Source: an uncultured Bradyrhizobium sp. (GTDB taxonomy: Bacteria > Pseudomonadota > Alphaproteobacteria > Rhizobiales > Xanthobacteraceae). Taken from it: 64,000 nucleotides of DNA. Under the pieces are notes generated by a model, which saw nothing but the letters and a program-made list of their open reading frames with translations, was not told the DNA's origin and made no database searches. The translations under genes and the position numbers were made by a program. Shown here piece by piece: positions 25,147 to 34,347 of the stretch. The stretch covers positions 1-64,000 of the forward strand of contig NZ_CAKZJO010000083.1 in NCBI RefSeq assembly GCF_936943645.1, read 5' to 3'. Position 1 is the stretch's first letter, and each line of letters begins with the position of its first letter.

Positions 25147-27660
25147 TTAGTACAGCCCACCGGTGCCCGGCCGCATGAAGAAGCCGGAATCCGGCTGCTG
25201 CTGCTGTGAGGCCGGCATGCCGCCGCCGCGGCCGTCGGCGTCGGCAACGCCAATGACCGAATAATTGTCCGGCGGCGCCGTGCCCGGCTTGAAGGCTTCG
25301 AGGATGGTGCCACCGGTCTCGCCGGGACCTGCGCGCATGCCGGTCTTGGAGACGACGCGGACGAGCTTGATGCCGGCCGGCACCTTGAACGGAACCGCAG
25401 GCTTGTCGGCGAGCGCGAGCTGGAGGAAATCGCGCGCGATGGGGGCCGCCAGATGGCCGCCGGTGGCGGCATTGCCCTTACCCAGCGGACGCGGCTTGTC
25501 GTAGCCCATATAGATGGCGACGGCGATGTCGGGCGAGAAGCCGACGAACCAGGCGTCCTTGGCCTCGTTGGTGGTGCCGGTCTTGCCGGCGATCGGCTTG
25601 CCGACCGCCTTGACCACGGTCGCCGTACCGGCCTGGACCACGCCTTCCATCAGCTCGGTGATCTGATAGGCGGTCATGGAGTCCAGCACCTGCTCGCGGC
25701 GGTCGATCAGCTGCGGCTCGGGCTGGTTCTTCCAGCCACCGGGCGCATCGCAGCCGCGGCATTCGCGCTGGTCATGCTTGAAGATGGTGTGGCCGTAGCG
25801 GTCCTGGATACGGTCGATCAGGGTCGGCTTCACCCGGCGGCCGCCATTGGCGAGCATCGAATAGGCCGTCACCATGCGCATCGCCGTCGTCTCGCCGGCG
25901 CCGAGTGCGTAGGAGAGATAGTTCGGCAGCTCGTCATAGACGCCGAAACGGCGGGCATATTCGCCGATCAGCGGCATGCCGATGTCCTGCGCGAGGCGCA
26001 CCGTCACCGTGTTGAGCGATTGCCGCAGCGCGTTGCGCAGCGTCACCGGTCCCTGGAACTTGCCGGACGAGAAGTTTTCCGGCCGCCACACGCCGGCGCC
26101 CTGGCCTTGATCGATTTCGATGGGAGCATCGAGCACGACGGTCGAGGGCGTATAGCCGTTGTCGAGCGCGGCCGAATAGACGATCGGCTTGAACGACGAT
26201 CCCGGCTGCCGGTAGGCCTGCGTGGCGCGATTGAACTGGCTCTGGTCGAACGAGAAGCCGCCGACCATCGCGAGCACGCGGCCGGTCCAGGGATCCATCA
26301 CCACCATCGCACCGGACACTTCGGGGATCTGGCGCAACCGGTACTGGCCTTCGACCGGCTGTCCCTCCTTGCTGTAGAGCGGATCGGCATAGATCACGTC
26401 GCCGGGTTGCAGCACCTGCGCCACGGACGTCGGCGTCTTGCCCTTGGTGTTGCCCTGCGCCGCCCTCGCCCAGCGCACGCCGTCGAGCGTGACGAGGCCG
26501 GTCTCGCGCTGCTTGCTGACGGCGCCGCCAAGCTCGCGGCTCGGCTGGAAGCCGATGCGCGCCGACTGGTCGCTGGTCTCCAGCACCACGGCCATGCGCC
26601 AGGGCGAAATGTCGGAGAGCGATTTGATCTCGGCGAGCTTGACGCCCCAGTCGCCCGACGTGTCGAGCTTGCTCATGGCGCCACGATAGCCCTGCTGCTC
26701 GTCATAGTTCACGAGGCCGGCGACCATGGTCTTGCGGGCCATGACCTGGATTTTCGGATCGAGCGTGGTGCGAACCGAAAGGCCGCCTTCGTACAGCTTC
26801 TTCTCGCCGTAGCGCTCGAAGATGTCGCGACGGACTTCCTCGGCAAAATATTCGCCGGCGAAGGTGTGCGCGCCGTTGGACCGGCTGGTGACGGCCAGCG
26901 GCTCCTTGCGGGCCTTGTCGGCGTCGGCCTGCTTGATCCAGCCGTTCTCCAAGAGACGGTCGATCACGTAGTTGCGGCGCTCGATGGCGCGGTCGCGGTT
27001 ACGGACCGGATGCAACGTCGCCGGCATTTTCGGCAGCGCGGCCAGATAGGACGCTTCGGCGACCGTCAGCTCGTTCACGGACTTGTCGAAATAGACCAGC
27101 GAAGCCGCCGCGATGCCGTAGGCGCCGAGGCCGAGATAGATCTCGTTCAAGTAAAGCTCGAGGATCTTGTCCTTCGAGTAGGTCTTCTCGATGCGCATTG
27201 CCAGCAAGGCTTCCTTGATCTTGCGGGCGAAGGAGACCTCGTTGGTCAAGAGGAAGTTCTTGGCGACCTGCTGGGTGATCGTGGACGCACCCTGCGGGCG
27301 ACGGTTGGAGCCGTAATTCTGCAGATAGAGCAATCCGGCGCGCGCCATGCCGGTGTAGTCGATACCGCCATGCTCGTAGAAATTCTTGTCTTCGGCCGCC
27401 AGGAACGCGTTGATCACGAGCTTGGGCACCGCCTGGATCGGCAGGTACAGCCGCCGCTCCTTGGCGTATTCGCCGAGCAGCGAGCCGTCGACCGCGTGCA
27501 CGCGGGTCATCACCGGCGGCTCGTAATCCTGGAGCTGAGAGTAGTCCGGCAAATCCTTGGAGAAATGCCAGATCAGGCCTGCCACGGCCCCGACACCGAC
27601 AAGGAACACCACCGTTCCCGCGGCGAACAGGAAGCCCATGAACCGCACCAGCAAGCGCAT
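25147..27660 (-). CDS. mrcA: Penicillin-binding protein 1A (bifunctional glycosyltransferase/transpeptidase)
   Basis: An 837-aa class A PBP. A membrane anchor (about 8-31, FLFAAGTVVFLVGVGAVAGLIW) is followed by a GT51 domain with catalytic Glu 90 in AAEDKNFYEHGG and the RPQGASTITQQVAKN block. The transpeptidase domain then has S488-x-x-K491 (GSSFKP) and K-T-G at 693-695 (GKTGTTNEAKDAWFVGFSPD). The C-terminal 60 residues are a proline- and glutamine-rich tail. It polymerises and cross-links peptidoglycan in the periplasm. The amidase gene lies upstream on the same strand, a conserved alphaproteobacterial arrangement. Confidence 0.96.
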   Translation of the reverse strand: MRLLVRFMGFLFAAGTVVFLVGVGAVAGLIWHFSKDLPDYSQLQDYEPPVMTRVHAVDGSLLGEYAKERRLYLPIQAVPKLVINAFLAAEDKNFYEHGGIDYTGMARAGLLYLQNYGSNRRPQGASTITQQVAKNFLLTNEVSFARKIKEALLAMRIEKTYSKDKILELYLNEIYLGLGAYGIAAASLVYFDKSVNELTVAEASYLAALPKMPATLHPVRNRDRAIERRNYVIDRLLENGWIKQADADKARKEPLAVTSRSNGAHTFAGEYFAEEVRRDIFERYGEKKLYEGGLSVRTTLDPKIQVMARKTMVAGLVNYDEQQGYRGAMSKLDTSGDWGVKLAEIKSLSDISPWRMAVVLETSDQSARIGFQPSRELGGAVSKQRETGLVTLDGVRWARAAQGNTKGKTPTSVAQVLQPGDVIYADPLYSKEGQPVEGQYRLRQIPEVSGAMVVMDPWTGRVLAMVGGFSFDQSQFNRATQAYRQPGSSFKPIVYSAALDNGYTPSTVVLDAPIEIDQGQGAGVWRPENFSSGKFQGPVTLRNALRQSLNTVTVRLAQDIGMPLIGEYARRFGVYDELPNYLSYALGAGETTAMRMVTAYSMLANGGRRVKPTLIDRIQDRYGHTIFKHDQRECRGCDAPGGWKNQPEPQLIDRREQVLDSMTAYQITELMEGVVQAGTATVVKAVGKPIAGKTGTTNEAKDAWFVGFSPDIAVAIYMGYDKPRPLGKGNAATGGHLAAPIARDFLQLALADKPAVPFKVPAGIKLVRVVSKTGMRAGPGETGGTILEAFKPGTAPPDNYSVIGVADADGRGGGMPASQQQQPDSGFFMRPGTGGLY

Positions 27661-27959
27661 TATGTGTTTATCCGTTCAAACTCTGAATCAGCCCAGGATC
27701 GGTCCCTTGGCACCTCAAACTGGCGCCAACCTCACGTCGCGAATTCACCGGCTTACACAATACCATCAATGCCGGACTTAAGACGCTTGCCGAACGGGAT
27801 TCTCGCCGATTCCGGAACCCCCTGCCGGGTTTTTATAAAGCGCCCGCTGTGGCCAAACTAGGGCTTTTACGGCAAGACGGAAAAACCCTTTCAGTTCGGA
27901 ACTCCCCGGGTCGTCAATTTGACGATCCCACGGTCGTCAGCTTGGCGATCCCCGGGTCG
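27661..27959 (-). other. Amidase-PBP1A intergenic region
   Basis: The 299-bp gap between the amidase stop and the PBP1A start contains the tandem 23-bp repeats at its amidase end and an AT-richer stretch near 27825-27895 (ttttataaag, ggcttttacgg) that may hold the PBP1A promoter. No ORF or RNA gene is convincing. Confidence 0.5.
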
Positions 27960-27977
27960 TCAGTTTGACGATCCCGC
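27909..27977. repeat. Three tandem 23-bp repeats spanning the amidase stop codon
   Basis: Units start at 27909, 27932 and 27955, each with core GGTCGTCA-n-n-TTG-R-CGATCCC and an internal inverted repeat (CGTCA and TGACG type). Copy 3 contains the amidase stop codon (TCA at 27960-27962 on the plus strand) and encodes its last residues, GSSN. Copies 1 and 2 lie beyond it, as if the 3' end of the gene had been duplicated. The 23-bp unit cannot keep a reading frame. Confidence 0.85.
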
Positions 27978-29255
27978 GGTGGCCATCCGTTTGGTCAGGA
28001 ACCCGTCGATCGCCTGCGCCATCGAGCCCACCGCCTTGGACCGCCAGCCCTCGGAGACCAGGTGCTCGAGGTCGCCCTTGTTGGAGACATAACCGATCTC
28101 GACCAGCACGGATGGCACGTCGGGCGCTTTAAGGACCCGGAAGCCGGCCGACTTCAGGGGATGCTTGTGCATTCGCACCGTCGACTTCATTTCTCCCATC
28201 AAGAGGCGGGCAAAACGATTTGAAAAGGTGCGGGTTTCCCGCTGCGTCAGATCGATCAGGATGTCGGCGACGTCGGTCGGCTCCTCCGCAAGATTGAAGC
28301 CGGCGATCGCATCCGCCCGGTTTTCCGCGTCCGCCAGCCGCTGGGCTTCGGCGTCAGAGGCCTTGTCGGACAGCGTATAAATGGTCGCGCCCTGCGCATC
28401 GCCCTCGGCACGCGGCAACGCATCGGCGTGAATCGAGACGAACAAGGCGGCCTTGAGATTGCGGGCGATCTTGGTCCGGCCATCGAGGGGAATGAAGGTG
28501 TCGTCGTCCCGGGTCATGACCACGCGGTACTTACCGGCCTTCTCCAGCCTGTCCCGGAGCGCCAGCGCAAAGGCCAGCACCAGGTTCTTCTCGCTCTCGC
28601 CGCTCGATTGCGTGCCATTGTCGATGCCGCCATGGCCGGGATCGATCACGACCACCGGGCGGCCATCGGCCTTCTGCTGCGCCGTATCAGGGGCTGTCGC
28701 GGCAGGAGCCGTGGCGGGCTGTGCCTCGGCGATTGTCGGCCGGAGTTCGGGGCGATTTTCGGGCGCAAGCGCCTGTACGAAGGCGGCTCGGTCGACCTCC
28801 TCCAGCTCCAGCACAAGCCGGGCCGGCTGGCCGTTGGCCGCCTCGAGCACGTAGGACTTGGCGATCCGGGCGGGTCCCGTCAGATCGAACACGATTCGCG
28901 AGCCGCCGGGCATGACGAGCCCGTAGCGGAACGCCTTGACCAGTCCACGCCCCCCGGCCCCCGTGCCCGCGGGCAGCTGAAAACTGACCTGCGGTACGTC
29001 AACGACCACCCGATAGGGGTCGGCCAGCGTGACGGCGCGGAAGGTGACGGCCTGATCGAGGTCGAGAATGAAGCGGGTCTGCTTGCCATCGCCGGCCAAC
29101 CGGGCGCCCGAAGCGATTGGAAAATTCGCCGCCGCAACAGTGGGTTGCAGCTGGCTTTCCGCCGCCTTCAGGCGCGAGGAATCAGCACATGGCAATGCCG
29201 CGGCGCACAGCAGCGCGCATACCAGCAAAACCCGTTGATTTGTGCGGCTCGCCAC
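27960..29255 (-). CDS. N-acetylmuramoyl-L-alanine amidase (AmiC type, AMIN plus Amidase_3)
   Basis: A 431-aa exported enzyme cutting the amide between MurNAc and the stem peptide, typically at division. A signal peptide (LLVCALLCAAALPCADS) is followed by an AMIN domain (about 45-155, TRFILDLDQAVTFRAVTLADPYRVVVDVP). A linker leads to Amidase_3 (about 200-425) with the zinc motifs VIDPGHGGIDNGT, SIHADALP and the catalytic glutamate in VLVEIGYVSNKGD. A TTAA-N7-TTAA box sits 49-63 bp upstream of the start. Its last codons lie inside a tandem repeat. Confidence 0.94.
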   Translation of the reverse strand: MASRTNQRVLLVCALLCAAALPCADSSRLKAAESQLQPTVAAANFPIASGARLAGDGKQTRFILDLDQAVTFRAVTLADPYRVVVDVPQVSFQLPAGTGAGGRGLVKAFRYGLVMPGGSRIVFDLTGPARIAKSYVLEAANGQPARLVLELEEVDRAAFVQALAPENRPELRPTIAEAQPATAPAATAPDTAQQKADGRPVVVIDPGHGGIDNGTQSSGESEKNLVLAFALALRDRLEKAGKYRVVMTRDDDTFIPLDGRTKIARNLKAALFVSIHADALPRAEGDAQGATIYTLSDKASDAEAQRLADAENRADAIAGFNLAEEPTDVADILIDLTQRETRTFSNRFARLLMGEMKSTVRMHKHPLKSAGFRVLKAPDVPSVLVEIGYVSNKGDLEHLVSEGWRSKAVGSMAQAIDGFLTKRMATAGSSN

Positions 29256-29962
29256 CGATTCCGTGCCTCCGAGCAGCCCTTTTAACGCAATAGAACCACA
29301 GGGTTAATTGATCCTTAATGACGGAAACGCGAAACTCTCTGAGTGTGACCGCCGTGCGACGCTCCCTTGCACGGATGGCTCATTCCTCGTATGTACGGAA
29401 TGCTGACGGCCGATATTTCCGGTTGTGTCGCATTCAGCCTGCCGGCGCAGCGCCGGAACTCCCAAGGTTTGGGAATTCCAGCGTTTTCCATTTCCCTCTA
29501 AGGCCAGCGCGGTGCGCGGCAGTGAGGTGGAACGGGTCGAGCGCCGGCGGCGGAACGGTCTCGGGTTACCACTCCACTTGCCCGGACGGTTCTGACAGCG
29601 ATGTAACCCATTACCCGGTCCCTTGATCCCAGGGGAGCGGTTCGTGATCCCCCAAGGCGAGCGCGCTCGCGCCATGCCTGGCCAGCAGCAACTGATTGAA
29701 GGGCGGCCTCGCCGCCCAGTGTTTCATACGGGCCGACGCTTGATGCGCCAGACTGTGCCGACGAATTCTGAAGGACCATTCGCGACGCTGCGGAGTGAAA
29801 ATCCCGCACGCCGCCATGGTCCTGAAGCTTCCGGTTCGGCAAGGCGCGAGAGACGGCGTTTCGGCCTTCCCCTCACCCCCGAATCAGGTGGACCGTCGCG
29901 TCACCCGGCGGCGCGATACGCGCCCACGGTGATTAGCGCCCGCCGCCGCCAAGAGTTAAGAC
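29256..29962 (+). other. Amidase-rne divergent region and probable long rne leader
   Basis: This 707-bp stretch has no convincing protein gene: all frames are short and rich in Arg, Pro and Gly. The amidase-proximal end carries a CtrA-type box. The rest shows several local inverted repeats (for example the CCAAGGTTTGG palindrome at about 29463-29473, and GGGCGGCCTCGCCGCCC at about 29700-29717), suggesting a structured 5' untranslated region of rne. RNase E genes in several bacteria have long leaders that mediate autoregulation. That this one does so is inference. Confidence 0.5.
29304..29318. promoter_or_regulatory. CtrA-type box TTAA-N7-TTAA
   Basis: TTAATTGATCCTTAA matches the full CtrA consensus exactly, with a 7-bp spacer. 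It lies 49-63 bp upstream of the amidase start and 645 bp upstream of rne. CtrA is the cell-cycle master regulator of alphaproteobacteria and is known to control envelope and division genes, so amidase regulation is plausible. Binding has not been shown by anything in the sequence. Confidence 0.55.
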
Positions 29963-32900
29963 ATGCCCAACAAGATGTTGATCGATGCCACCCACCCGGA
30001 AGAGACCCGGGTCGTCGTGGTCCGCGGCAATCGCGTCGAAGAGTTTGACTTCGAGACCGCGCAACGCAAGCAACTGCGCGGGAATATCTACCTCGCCAAG
30101 GTCACACGGGTCGAGCCCTCGCTCCAGGCCGCTTTCGTCGAATATGGCGGCAACCGCCACGGCTTCCTCGCCTTCAGCGAAATTCATCCCGATTACTACC
30201 AGATTCCGGTCGCCGACCGGCAGGCGCTGATCGAGGCCGAGGAGCAGGCCCATCGCGAGGCCGAGGAAGAGAGCGAGAACCGCTCCCACGGCCGCCGCCG
30301 TTCGCGCCACCGCAACGCCCGTCGCCGCGGTCACGGCGAGCGCGTGCGCAGTGACATCGTCGAAGGCCTCGAAGCCGGCGCCGATCCCGCCGCCCAGCCG
30401 GTCGAAGGCGCGCCGCAGCCGGAGTACATGGAAGGCGCTCTGCACGAAGGCGAGCATCTGCATGCCGAGGCGGAGCATCACGGCGAGCACGACGGCCACG
30501 ACCACCACGACCATGATCACGACCACCACGACCATGATCACGGCGACCACGATCATGGTCACGACGATCATCATGCCCATGATGACGAGCACGGTCACGA
30601 TCACCAGCACGATCATCACGAGCACGATCATGCCGACGAGACGCCCGCGCCTGTCGCGGCCGTCGGCGCCGAGCCGGTCGTCGCGACCGAAGCGGTCGCC
30701 GATCAGCACGAGGCCGCAACGTCCGAGCCGCACGCCGAGGCCCTCGCCGAAGCGGTGACCGCTGCCGCGGAGCCGGCCGACGCGATTTACGGCGAGAGCA
30801 TCGAGGCGCCGCAGGCCGAGGCCACGGACGCAGCCGGTGAAGACGACGAGGATGAGGACGAGGACGGCGAGGAAGCCGAAGAGGAAGTCGTCGAATCCGT
30901 CGGCGGCGACGACGTGCTGGAGGAAGTGCCGGAACGCACCTTCCGTCCGCGCCGCCAGTACAAGATCCAGGAAGTCATCAAGCGCCGCCAGGTCATGCTG
31001 GTACAGGTCGTCAAGGAAGAGCGCGGCAACAAGGGCGCGGCGCTGACCACCTATCTGTCACTCGCCGGCCGCTATGCGGTGCTGATGCCGAACACCGCCC
31101 GCGGCGGTGGCATCAGCCGCAAGATCACCAGCGCCCAGGACCGCTCCCGCCTGAAGGAAGTGGTGCAGGACCTCGACGTGCCCGAGGGCATGGGCATCAT
31201 CCTGCGCACCGCAGGCGCCGCCCGGACCAAGCCCGAGATCAAGCGCGATTTCGAGTACCTGATCCGGATGTGGGAGACGGTGCGCGACCTGACGCTGAAG
31301 TCGCAGGCCCCGACCCTCGTCTACGAGGAAGGCTCGCTGATCAAGCGCTCGCTGCGCGACCTCTACAACAAGGAGATCGACGAGATTCAAGTGGCCGGCG
31401 AATCCGGCTACCGCGAAGCGCGCGACTTCATGAAGATGCTGATGCCCGCCAATGTCAGCGCAGTGAAGCAGTATCGCGACGGCCAGCCGCTGTTCTCGCG
31501 CATGGGCGTCGAGAGCCAGCTGGACGCGATGTTCTCGCCGACCGTGCAACTGCGGTCCGGCGGCTACATCGTGATCAACCAGACCGAGGCGCTGGTCTCG
31601 ATCGACGTCAACTCCGGACGGTCGACGCGCGAGCACCATATCGAAGACACCGCGCTCAAGACCAATCTGGAGGCGGCCGAAGAGGTCGCCCGCCAGCTTC
31701 GCCTGCGCGACCTCGCCGGCCTGATCGTCATCGATTTCATCGACATGGACGAGAAGCGCAACAACCGCGCGGTCGAGCGCAAGCTGTCCGATTGCCTGCG
31801 GCAGGATCGGGCGCGCATCCAGGTCGGCCGCATCTCGCATTTCGGCCTGCTCGAGATGTCGCGCCAGCGCATCCGCGCCAGCGTGCTTGAATCCTCGACC
31901 GATCCCTGCCCGCATTGCGGCGGCACCGGCCATGTCCGTTCGGTGTCCTCGGTGGCGCTGCAGCTGCTGCGCGGCCTCGAAGAGATCCTGATGAAGGGCG
32001 CGACCCACAATCTCGTGGTCCGCACCCGCACCGACGTCGCACTCTATGTTCTGAACCACAAGCGCGGCCATCTGCGCGATCTCGAGAACGGCTTCAAGGT
32101 CACCCTGTCGGTGATCGCCGATCCGAGCGTCAGCGGGCCGCAGGCCTACCTGATCGACCGCGGCGAGCAGGTGCATACGCTGGAAGCCGCCAAGGCGTTG
32201 CTGGCGGCACAGGCGGCTGCAAGCCCACCGCCCGTGGCCGAAGACGCCTACGATGATGAGGACGGCTTCGACATCGAGACCGAATCCGAGGTCGAAACCG
32301 AGGAGACCGAAGGCCTTGCCGAGGAGCAGGCATCCGGTGAAGCCGCGTCCGATCAGGACGGCCAGCGCCGCAAGCGGCGCAGGCGCAGGCGCGGCCGCGG
32401 TGGCCAGCGCGAGGGCGAGTTGCGCGAGGATAGCCCTGCGACCCTTCCTGAGGCGGCTGTTGCGGCCGGCGAAGGCGAAGAGGATGCCGACACCGAGCAG
32501 GATGGCGAAGAAGGCGAGGATCAGGCGGCCCGCGGCGAACAACAGGGTAGCGGTGATCGCCGCCGCCGGCGTGGTCGTCGCGGCGGACGCCGTCGGCGTG
32601 GTGGCGGCGAGGACGGTCTCGCCGGCTCCATCAGCGACGAGCTCGCGGTCAATGCGCCGCCGGAAGCGAGCGATGCCGTCGCTGATTTCGACGGCTTCGG
32701 CAGCGAGACTGCGCCCCCGATTGCGCAAGCCGAGCACAGCGCCGAGCCGCAGGTTTCTCAGCCTGAGCCGCGCGCCGAGGTGCAGACCGAGGCCCCGGCC
32801 CAGCCCGAGCCCGTCGCCGCGGAAGAACCCGCCGACGACAAGGCCGCACGGCGCCGCTCCACGGTCCGCGAAAAGGTAAGCTTCCTGTCGAGCAGCCCGA

Positions 32901-33049
32901 GCGAGCCGGCCGCACCGGTTGCGCAGGCGGCCGAGCCGGTCGCCCCGCCGGCGCCGACGGCTGAGCCCGCGCCGGAACCGGCCAGCGAAACACCGGCCGC
33001 CCCGCGCCGCGCCGGCTGGTGGTCCCGCCGCTTCGGCGGCGGCGAGTAG
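29963..33049 (+). CDS. rne: Ribonuclease E/G family endoribonuclease with His/Asp-rich insertion
   Basis: A 1028-aa degradosome endonuclease for mRNA decay and rRNA/tRNA maturation. The S1 RNA-binding domain begins near residue 35 (LRGNIYLAKVTRVEPSLQAAFVEYGGNRHGFLAFSEI), is interrupted by about 220 residues, and resumes near 335 (QEVIKRRQVMLVQVVKEERGNKGAALT). The DNase I-like catalytic part has the magnesium aspartates in VSIDVNSG and IVIDFIDMDE, and the zinc-link CPHCGGTG at about residue 649. The C-terminal third is acidic and Arg-rich, ending WWSRRFGGGE, a disordered scaffold. The insertion contains about 28 His in 59 residues (residues about 165-224). Confidence 0.95.
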   Translation: MPNKMLIDATHPEETRVVVVRGNRVEEFDFETAQRKQLRGNIYLAKVTRVEPSLQAAFVEYGGNRHGFLAFSEIHPDYYQIPVADRQALIEAEEQAHREAEEESENRSHGRRRSRHRNARRRGHGERVRSDIVEGLEAGADPAAQPVEGAPQPEYMEGALHEGEHLHAEAEHHGEHDGHDHHDHDHDHHDHDHGDHDHGHDDHHAHDDEHGHDHQHDHHEHDHADETPAPVAAVGAEPVVATEAVADQHEAATSEPHAEALAEAVTAAAEPADAIYGESIEAPQAEATDAAGEDDEDEDEDGEEAEEEVVESVGGDDVLEEVPERTFRPRRQYKIQEVIKRRQVMLVQVVKEERGNKGAALTTYLSLAGRYAVLMPNTARGGGISRKITSAQDRSRLKEVVQDLDVPEGMGIILRTAGAARTKPEIKRDFEYLIRMWETVRDLTLKSQAPTLVYEEGSLIKRSLRDLYNKEIDEIQVAGESGYREARDFMKMLMPANVSAVKQYRDGQPLFSRMGVESQLDAMFSPTVQLRSGGYIVINQTEALVSIDVNSGRSTREHHIEDTALKTNLEAAEEVARQLRLRDLAGLIVIDFIDMDEKRNNRAVERKLSDCLRQDRARIQVGRISHFGLLEMSRQRIRASVLESSTDPCPHCGGTGHVRSVSSVALQLLRGLEEILMKGATHNLVVRTRTDVALYVLNHKRGHLRDLENGFKVTLSVIADPSVSGPQAYLIDRGEQVHTLEAAKALLAAQAAASPPPVAEDAYDDEDGFDIETESEVETEETEGLAEEQASGEAASDQDGQRRKRRRRRRGRGGQREGELREDSPATLPEAAVAAGEGEEDADTEQDGEEGEDQAARGEQQGSGDRRRRRGRRGGRRRRGGGEDGLAGSISDELAVNAPPEASDAVADFDGFGSETAPPIAQAEHSAEPQVSQPEPRAEVQTEAPAQPEPVAAEEPADDKAARRRSTVREKVSFLSSSPSEPAAPVAQAAEPVAPPAPTAEPAPEPASETPAAPRRAGWWSRRFGGGE

Positions 33050-33065
33050 AAGGATCATCCAGATG

Positions 33066-33093
33066 AAACCGCCCGGCCAAACCGGGCGGTTTT
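33066..33093 (+). terminator. Intrinsic terminator of rne
   Basis: AACCGCCCGG and CCGGGCGGTT form a strong GC-rich stem with a short CCAAA-type loop, followed by TTTT. It starts 17 bp after the rne stop and precedes the oxidoreductase gene on the same strand, so that gene probably has its own promoter or relies on read-through. Confidence 0.85.
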
Positions 33094-33114
33094 GATTTGG
33101 CGAGGTGAGTTGGA

Positions 33115-34347
33115 ATGCAAAGCGCAATCGTTCTCGGCGGCGGCATGATCGGTGTCAGTGCGGCACTGCATCTGCGGCAGCGCGGCTGGGCCGTCACGCT
33201 CGTCGACCGCAGGGAACCGGGCCGCGAGACCAGCTACGGCAACGCCGGGATGATCCAGGCCGAAGCGGTCCGCCCCTATCCAATGCCGCGCGACCTTCCG
33301 ACCCTCCTGAAGATCGCGACCGGCCGCACCAACGACGTGCGCTACAGCCTGTCGTCGCTTCACCTCCATATCGAGCCCCTGCTCCGCTACTGGTGGCACT
33401 CGGCGCCGAAGCGGCATCGCGAGGCGATCGAGGCGTGGGCGCGACTGATCGCCTACGCGACGAGCGAGCACGACATTCTCATTCGGCAGGCTCATGCCGA
33501 CAATCTGATCCGCCGCGCCGGCTATCGCATGCTGCATCGCGACGCCGCTTCATTTGATCTCGCGATCAAGACGGCGGAGGAAGACCGCCGCGAGTTCGGC
33601 GTGAATTTCCGCGTGCTCTCCGGCAGCGAGCTCGCCAAGGCCGAGCCACTTTTGCGCGACGACCTGCCCGGCGCGATCCATTGGCTCGACACCTGGACCG
33701 TGTCCGATCCGGGCGCGCTGGTCACGGCCTATGCCGAGCTGTTCGAGCGCCTTGGCGGCATCATCGTGCTCGGCGATGCACAGTCGCTGCGGCAGACCGC
33801 GACCGGATGGTCGGTCGATACGGATCAGGGCCGCCTCGACGCCGCCCACGCTGTCGTAACGCTCGGGCCGTGGTCACCCGACCTCCTCACCAAATTCGGC
33901 TATCGCATCCCGCTGGTGCGCAAGCGCGGCTATCACATGCATTACAGCGGTGGCGCATCGCTCGATCTGCCGCTGGTCGACAAGGCCAGCGGCTACGCCA
34001 TGGGGCCGATGGCGAAGGGAATCCGCATCACCACCGGCGCCGAATTGACCGGCATGGATGCACTCGCCACCCCCGTACAGCTCGCCAGCGCGGAAGGCTC
34101 CGCGCGCGAGCTGATCGACCTCGGCAAGCGCGTCGAGCCTGATCCGTGGTTCGGCACGAGGCCGTGCACTCCCGACATGCTGCCGGTGCTCGGACAGGCT
34201 TCGCGACACCCCGGCCTCTGGATGAATTTCGGCCACGGCCATCAGGGCTTCACGCTGGGACCTGCGACCGGACGCCTGCTCGCCGAGATCATGAGCGGCG
34301 AGACGCCGGCGATCGATCCCGCGCCGTACCGGCCGGAGCGGTTCTAA
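33115..34347 (+). CDS. FAD-dependent oxidoreductase, D-amino-acid dehydrogenase (DadA) type
   Basis: A 410-aa flavoprotein of the DAO superfamily. The N-terminal dinucleotide motif is AIVLGGGMIGVSAALHLRQRGWAVTLVD, followed by the DadA-like GRETSYGNAGMI block. The C-terminal FAD contact reads LWMNFGHGHQGFTLGPATGRLLAE. It deaminates a D-amino acid or related amine, passing electrons to a quinone, by family inference. The substrate is open. The stop overlaps the convergent TPR gene by 4 bp. Confidence 0.9.
   Translation: MQSAIVLGGGMIGVSAALHLRQRGWAVTLVDRREPGRETSYGNAGMIQAEAVRPYPMPRDLPTLLKIATGRTNDVRYSLSSLHLHIEPLLRYWWHSAPKRHREAIEAWARLIAYATSEHDILIRQAHADNLIRRAGYRMLHRDAASFDLAIKTAEEDRREFGVNFRVLSGSELAKAEPLLRDDLPGAIHWLDTWTVSDPGALVTAYAELFERLGGIIVLGDAQSLRQTATGWSVDTDQGRLDAAHAVVTLGPWSPDLLTKFGYRIPLVRKRGYHMHYSGGASLDLPLVDKASGYAMGPMAKGIRITTGAELTGMDALATPVQLASAEGSARELIDLGKRVEPDPWFGTRPCTPDMLPVLGQASRHPGLWMNFGHGHQGFTLGPATGRLLAEIMSGETPAIDPAPYRPERF

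Noticed and set aside
25453-27861. An 802-codon open frame antisense to PBP1A
   Set aside because: It is the GC-rich shadow of a certain PBP1A gene, with Arg/Leu/Gly/Asp-biased composition, no domain and no ribosome-binding site.
27909-27977. CRISPR array
   Set aside because: The units are contiguous with no spacers and only three copies; it is a tandem repeat. No cas gene is in the window.
29318-29626. 102-codon plus-strand ORF in the rne leader
   Set aside because: Composition is Arg/Ser/Pro/Gly-rich without conserved features and its start overlaps the CtrA-type box.
31058-33127. A 689-codon open frame antisense to rne
   Set aside because: Low-complexity Ala/Leu/Gly/Arg translation opposite a clear RNase E; a compositional artefact.
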